Positions 6,546 to 9,408 of a stretch of DNA of 9,408 bases are shown here, one piece after another. The notes beneath the pieces were generated by a model, which was not told where the DNA came from, did not search any database, and was given only the letters and a program-made list of their open reading frames with translations. Position 1 is the first letter of the stretch. The number at the start of each line of letters is the position of its first letter. The position numbers and the translations under genes are program-made. Location: NCBI GenBank assembly GCA_013812465.1, contig JACCTK010000175.1:1-9408 (forward strand). The letters run 5' to 3'. The stretch comes from Actinomycetota bacterium. GTDB taxonomy: Bacteria > Actinomycetota > Thermoleophilia > Gaiellales > Gaiellaceae.

Positions 6546-7450
6546 GCCCGCACGATCGTCCCGATGACGAGATCGTCGCCGGGGCCGGCCACGACGGCCA
6601 CGTACCCGATCCCGAGGTTGAAGACGCGCCGAAGCTCGTCCTCGTCCACGTGCCGCGCGAGCCATTCGTAGACGGGCGGGCGCTTCCACGACATCCAGTC
6701 CAGCTCCGCGCGCAGGCCATCCGGGAGGATGCGAGCGATGTTGCCGAGGATGCCGCCGCCGGTGACGTGGGCGAGCCCGCGAACGTCGGCGCGCCCCCGA
6801 AGTCCGCGCACGTCGTCGAGATAGACCCGCGTCGGCGCGAGCAGGTCCTCTCCGTCGTAGTCCTCGAGCTCGAGGATCCGGCGCACGAGCGTGAAGCCGT
6901 TCGCGTGGACACCCGACGACGGGAGCCCGACAACGGCGTCGCCAACCTCGATCCGCGAGCCGTCGACCAGCTTTGCCCGCTCGACGATCCCGACGCAGGT
7001 GCCGGCGAAGTCGAGCTCGTCTTCCTTGTAGATGCCGGGGAGCTCCGCCGTTTCGCCTCCGATCAGCGCGCAACCCGCGTCGCGACAGACCTCGGCCGCG
7101 CCCTCGACGAGCTCGGCCACCTGCTCGAGCTCGATCCGGTTCGCCGCGACGTAGTCGAGGAAGAACAGCGGCTCCGCGCCGCACGTCAGAACGTCGTTGA
7201 TGCAGTGCGCGGCGAGATCGGCGCCGCAGTTGTGAAGGGCGCCGCGCTCCCGGGCAAGGATGAGCTTCGTCCCGACCGAGTCCGTCGATGCCGCCAGCAA
7301 GCGGGCGTCGTCGAGCGGATGCAGTCCCGCGAAGGCGCCAAAGCCGGTCGCGCCGGTGGACTCGACGGCGGCGCGCAGGCGCTCGACGACGGCGCCGGCC
7401 TTCTCGATCGAGACCCCGGCGCCCGCGTAGGTCTGGCGCTCACTCGCCAC
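6542..7450 (-). CDS. purM: PurM: phosphoribosylformylglycinamidine cyclo-ligase (AIR synthase)
   Basis: The protein converts FGAM plus ATP to AIR in de novo purine synthesis. Motifs in order are YAGAGVSIEKAGA near the N-terminus, TDSVGTKL (57-64; the family usually has TDGVGTKL), CINDVLTCGAEPLFFLDYVA (83-102), GGETAELPG (131-139), LPSSGVHANGFTLVR (176-190), LLAPTRVY, HVTGGGILGNI and FNLGIGYV. At 302 residues it is shorter than the usual 340-350. Compared from memory with E. coli PurM, loops around residues 30-36 and 196-203 are shortened, and the C-terminal helix after the FN-x-GIG motif is replaced by AGPGDDLVIGTIVRA. Core motifs are intact, so it is probably active. The start is GTG at 7450, with no Shine-Dalgarno but a promoter-like pair just upstream, suggesting a leaderless mRNA. 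It is the first gene of purM-purN-purH. Confidence 0.95.
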   Translation of the reverse strand: MASERQTYAGAGVSIEKAGAVVERLRAAVESTGATGFGAFAGLHPLDDARLLAASTDSVGTKLILARERGALHNCGADLAAHCINDVLTCGAEPLFFLDYVAANRIELEQVAELVEGAAEVCRDAGCALIGGETAELPGIYKEDELDFAGTCVGIVERAKLVDGSRIEVGDAVVGLPSSGVHANGFTLVRRILELEDYDGEDLLAPTRVYLDDVRGLRGRADVRGLAHVTGGGILGNIARILPDGLRAELDWMSWKRPPVYEWLARHVDEDELRRVFNLGIGYVAVVAGPGDDLVIGTIVRA

Positions 7451-7456
7451 GATTCG

Positions 7457-7485
7457 AGTCTACGGCCGCGGTCGGGTGGGGTCAG
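7457..7485 (-). promoter_or_regulatory. Candidate leaderless promoter of purM-purN-purH
   Basis: On the minus strand CTGACC (7485-7480) and TAGACT (7462-7457) are separated by exactly 17 bases and each matches the sigma-70 type consensus at four of six positions. The predicted transcription start falls at about the GTG of purM (7450), which agrees with the lack of a ribosome site. The -35 element lies in one arm of the REP-like palindrome, so hairpin formation or protein binding there could affect purine operon transcription. This is inference from pattern only. Confidence 0.4.
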
Positions 7486-7550
7486 GCTCTAGCCTGACCT
7501 AGGTCTTGGACGTTCAACCCGAAAACAAGGTCAGGCTGAAGCCTGACCCC
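7478..7550. repeat. REP-doublet (REPIN-like) inverted repeat between purM and ctaG
   Basis: Two copies of one palindrome occur here: arms GGTCAGGCT and AGCCTGACC, at 7480-7488 with 7491-7499 (spacer CT) and at 7529-7537 with 7540-7548 (spacer GA). The ends of the whole block also pair: GGGGTCAGGCT (7478-7488) with AGCCTGACCCC (7540-7550). About 30 unrelated bases lie between the copies. Palindromic units in inverted arrangement around a short spacer are the form of REPIN elements, which are mobilised by RAYT transposases in other bacteria. No RAYT is in the window. Another short palindrome (GACCTAGGTC, 7496-7505) overlaps the first copy. The block fills most of the 108-base divergent gap. Confidence 0.6.
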
Positions 7551-7558
7551 GGCTAGCC

Positions 7559-8422
7559 ATGGACGAGCCATCCCTGCTCACGAGCTGGACGCTCGATCCG
7601 CTGCAGCTGGCGCCGATCGCGCTGATCGCGATCGCCTACGGCATGCGATCGCGGACGCTCGCTCGCCGCGAGCAGCCGGTACCCGGCTGGCGGATCGGCC
7701 TCTTCGCGCTCGGGATCGTGCTCCTCGTCGCCGCGATCGCATCGCCGCTGGCGGCGGTTGCCGAGGAGAAGCTCTTCTCGTTCCACATGGCGCAGCACCT
7801 GCTGCTCGGCGACCTCGCGCCTTTGTGCCTGCTCGCCGGCTTGACCGGGCCGATGCTTCGCCCCGTGCTCGCGCTTCCAGGCGTCATGCGGCTCCGAACT
7901 CTCGCGAACCCGCTCGTCGCGTTTCCGATCTGGGCGGCGAACCTCGCGCTCTGGCACGTTCCCGCGTTCTACGAGGCAGCCGTCGAGTCGAGCGGAGTCC
8001 ACGCCGTCGAGCACATCGCCTTTTTCTCGGCCGGAGTCGTCCTCTGGCTGCCGGTGCTGGAGACGCTGCCTGCCCCCGAGTGGTTCGGCTCCGGGGCCAA
8101 GCTCGGCTACATCGTCGGCGTCAGGCTCGTCGGCACGCTGATCGGCAACGTGTTCATCTGGGGCGAGCCCTTCTACGGGATCTACGAGGGCGGCGGCGAC
8201 TACCTCGGACTCTCGCCGCAAGCCGACCAGAGCCTCGCTGGCTCGCTGATGATGCTCGAGGGCTCGCTGGTCACGATCGTCGCGATCGCCTGGCTCTTTC
8301 TCCGCATGGCGCAGGAGGGTCAGGTCCGCCAAGAGCTGCTCGAGCGAGGCCATGACCCGCGCATCGTGCGGCGCGCCGTCCGCTACCGGCGTTGGAACGA
8401 GCTCGAAGGAAGCACACCTTGA
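7559..8422 (+). CDS. ctaG: CtaG-like caa3-type cytochrome c oxidase assembly factor
   Basis: This 287-residue polytopic membrane protein has about seven hydrophobic segments. It carries the histidine pattern of the caa3_CtaG family: H76 and H80 in HMAQHLLL, H133 in LWHVPAFY, and H148 and H152 in VHAVEHIAFF. A later WGEPFYGIYEG segment and a last helix at about 229-250 are also typical. It is distinct from the Cox11-type CtaG. The family supports assembly of the copper-containing centre of caa3 oxidases at the cytoplasmic membrane. No cox or cta structural genes are adjacent, so its oxidase must be encoded elsewhere. The cytosolic C-terminal tail is basic and about 37 residues long. The ATG at 7559 is directly preceded by the short palindrome GGCTAGCC and lacks a Shine-Dalgarno. 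Its TGA overlaps the ATG of the next gene. Confidence 0.88.
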   Translation: MDEPSLLTSWTLDPLQLAPIALIAIAYGMRSRTLARREQPVPGWRIGLFALGIVLLVAAIASPLAAVAEEKLFSFHMAQHLLLGDLAPLCLLAGLTGPMLRPVLALPGVMRLRTLANPLVAFPIWAANLALWHVPAFYEAAVESSGVHAVEHIAFFSAGVVLWLPVLETLPAPEWFGSGAKLGYIVGVRLVGTLIGNVFIWGEPFYGIYEGGGDYLGLSPQADQSLAGSLMMLEGSLVTIVAIAWLFLRMAQEGQVRQELLERGHDPRIVRRAVRYRRWNELEGSTP

Positions 8423-8832
8423 TGAGTCGCACCGGGCTCCACCACATCGACCTCGTGGTCTCGTCGATCGAGCGCAGCCTCCCGTTCTACCGCGAGCTGC
8501 TAGAGCCGCTCGGCTACACGCGCGTCGGTGAGGTCGAGGGGGAACGCGGCGAGATGATCTCGTACATCGTCGGCCCCGGTGTCGGAGTCGGGCTGCGCGA
8601 GGCGCAGACGGAGGGCGCGCACGACCGTTACCGGATCGGGGTGCACCACGTCGCGTTCGAGGCGGCATCACGCGAGGTTGTCGACGAGCGCCACCGCTGG
8701 CTCACAGACCGGGGCGGCGGGATCGAGAGCCCGCCGAAGGAATACACGTACATCCCGGGCTACTACGCGTTCTTCTTCTACGACCCGGACGGAATCAAGC
8801 TCGAGATCGTCCATGTGCCCGGCCGGGGGTAG
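8422..8832 (+). CDS. VOC-superfamily (glyoxalase/dioxygenase fold) protein
   Basis: The 136-residue protein contains two beta-alpha-beta-beta-beta modules, at about 4-60 and 72-133. Likely metal ligands are H8 in GLHHIDLVV, a glutamate near 60 in GLRE, H76 in GVHHVAFEA and E128 in GIKLEIVHVP. The YIPGYYAFFFYDPDG stretch (110-124) is characteristic of the glyoxalase I-like/lactoylglutathione lyase group annotated in many actinobacteria. The reaction is not identifiable; lyase, epimerase, dioxygenase and thiol transferase activities share this fold. The start is the ATG in the TGATG overlap with ctaG, which is preferred to an in-frame ATG 30 bases upstream inside ctaG because the fold begins at residue 5. 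GGAAG lies 9 bases before it. Translation is probably coupled to ctaG. Confidence 0.88.
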   Translation: MSRTGLHHIDLVVSSIERSLPFYRELLEPLGYTRVGEVEGERGEMISYIVGPGVGVGLREAQTEGAHDRYRIGVHHVAFEAASREVVDERHRWLTDRGGGIESPPKEYTYIPGYYAFFFYDPDGIKLEIVHVPGRG

Positions 8833-8848
8833 AGACTCGAGATTGCCG

Positions 8849-8871
8849 CCAAGTAACAGTCTGTTACTTGG
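8849..8871. terminator. 11-bp palindrome between convergent genes: possible terminator or operator copy
   Basis: CCAAGTAACAG (8849-8859) and CTGTTACTTGG (8861-8871) are exact reverse complements around a single T. In RNA the stem would be about 9-10 bp with a 3-5 base loop. It begins 17 bases after the VOC stop and includes the hsdM TAA (8866-8864), so either transcript could fold it. No T-tract follows on either side, so termination is uncertain. Its inner 15 bases are a perfect version of the palindrome in the cbs/cupin gap. Confidence 0.4.
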
Positions 8872-9408
8872 GAGAGGTCGACGGTGGCTCGGGCGGCGTG
8901 CCGAGAGACTCAGCCACCGCCGCGAACTCCGCCAGCGCCGCTTCGAGATCCTCGACGATCTCCTGCGCGATCACCTTGGGTGGCGGGAGGTTGTCCAGGT
9001 CCTCGAGCGACTCGTCGCGGAGCCAGACGAGGTCGAGGCTCACCTTGTCGCGCTGCAAGAGTTCGTCGTAGGTGAAGCGCTTAAAGCGCTCCGACTCCGC
9101 CCGGGCGCGCCGGTCGTCCGGTGAGAACGCGTCGACGAAGTCCTGCAGGTGCTCGCGCCGGAGCGGGTTCTGCTTCAGCGTGAAGTGCTGGTTCGTCCGC
9201 AGGTCGTAGACCCAGAGTGCGCGCGTCGACGGCGTCTCGGAGGCGGGCTTGCGGTCGAAAAAGAGGACGTTCGCCTTCACGCCCTGCGCGTAGAAGACCC
9301 CGGTCGGGAGCCGCAGCAGCGTGTGCACGTCACATTCGTGGAGCAGCTGGCGGCGCACGGTCTCGCCCGCGCCGCCCTCGAAGAGCACGTTGTCGGGAAC
9401 GACTACCG
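8864..9408 (-). CDS. hsdM: HsdM: type I restriction-modification DNA methyltransferase subunit, C-terminal part
   Basis: The last 181 residues of an adenine-N6 methyltransferase subunit are visible; the gene runs off the right edge. The segment opens with VVVPDNVLFEGGAGETVR and continues CDVHTLLRLPTGVFYAQGVKANVLFFDRK, the strongly conserved end of the HsdM catalytic domain. The SAM-binding and NPPF motifs lie outside the window. Next come WVYDLRTNQHFTLKQNPL and an acidic region with DLVWLRDESLEDLDNLPPP. A helical tail (about 45 residues) that in this family contacts HsdS follows, then a proline-rich end. HsdM with HsdS methylates a bipartite target and joins HsdR for restriction. Here the gene is last in its unit: no hsdS follows, and the next gene downstream is convergent. 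The partner genes must lie upstream beyond the edge or elsewhere. The GTG at 9388 is internal, not a start. Confidence 0.93.
   Translation of the reverse strand, partial: VVVPDNVLFEGGAGETVRRQLLHECDVHTLLRLPTGVFYAQGVKANVLFFDRKPASETPSTRALWVYDLRTNQHFTLKQNPLRREHLQDFVDAFSPDDRRARAESERFKRFTYDELLQRDKVSLDLVWLRDESLEDLDNLPPPKVIAQEIVEDLEAALAEFAAVAESLGTPPEPPSTSPK

Noticed and set aside
6546..7184. Arginine-rich N-terminal extension of purN
   Set aside because: This is the shifted frame of purM on the same strand. PurN family sequence begins exactly at the GTG overlapping the purM stop.
7451..7558. Purine riboswitch upstream of purM
   Set aside because: The structures present are simple palindromes of the REP-like element with no three-way junction, and the predicted purM mRNA begins at its start codon.
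7553..8671. Long minus-strand open frame opposite ctaG and the VOC gene
   Set aside because: It is an antisense shadow in high-G+C DNA: charged low-complexity translation, no recognisable domain, and it spans the junction of two well-supported genes.

Overview
The window is gene-dense, visibly G+C-rich DNA with strong G/C bias at third codon positions. It carries GTG starts, short or leaderless 5' ends, and a mix of protein families typical of Actinomycetota: a paired bPH2 membrane-protein operon, a caa3-type CtaG, CBS-domain cystathionine beta-synthase, and a purM-purN-purH cluster. The style would fit a deep-branching soil actinobacterium such as Thermoleophilia, but that lower rank is a guess from style, not shown by the sequence. 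No rRNA, tRNA, CRISPR array, transposase or phage gene is visible, and no gene-free stretch exceeds 150 bases.

Left part. A minus-strand pair encodes bacterial PH-domain membrane proteins in ydbS-ydbT order. The small one is at 810-1301 and the large one starts at 676 and runs off the left edge. Their 133-base gap holds three consecutive long inverted repeats, and the last one contains the start codon of the second gene. Divergent from the pair is an EamA/DMT exporter (1445-2380). Its 3' end overlaps the 3' end of a convergent cystathionine beta-synthase gene (2322-3734, minus) by 59 bases.

Middle. A cupin gene (3825-4391, plus) is divergent from the synthase. The 90-base gap between them carries a near-perfect 15-base palindrome that recurs, perfect, at 8853-8867. 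The purine operon lies on the minus strand and is transcribed purM (7450-6542), purN (6545-5940), purH (5939-4404). purM and purN overlap by GTGA. purN and purH abut exactly and share one reading frame, separated only by the purN TGA. The enzymes carry out steps 5 (PurM), 3 (PurN) and 9-10 (PurH) of de novo IMP synthesis. purF and the other pur genes are not in the window.

Right part. Divergent from purM is a ctaG-like cytochrome oxidase assembly gene (7559-8422), coupled by TGATG to a small VOC/glyoxalase-fold gene (8422-8832). The purM-ctaG gap contains two 9-bp-arm palindromes of the same sequence, arranged as a 73-base outer inverted repeat resembling a REP doublet (REPIN). At the right edge is the C-terminal 181 residues of a type I restriction-modification methyltransferase, HsdM (minus). 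No hsdS follows it, and a palindrome covers its stop codon.

The genes are ordinary. I see no new multi-gene system. The interesting material is intergenic: the three-hairpin element that buries a start codon, the REP-like doublet in a divergent promoter region, and the shared 15-base palindrome.
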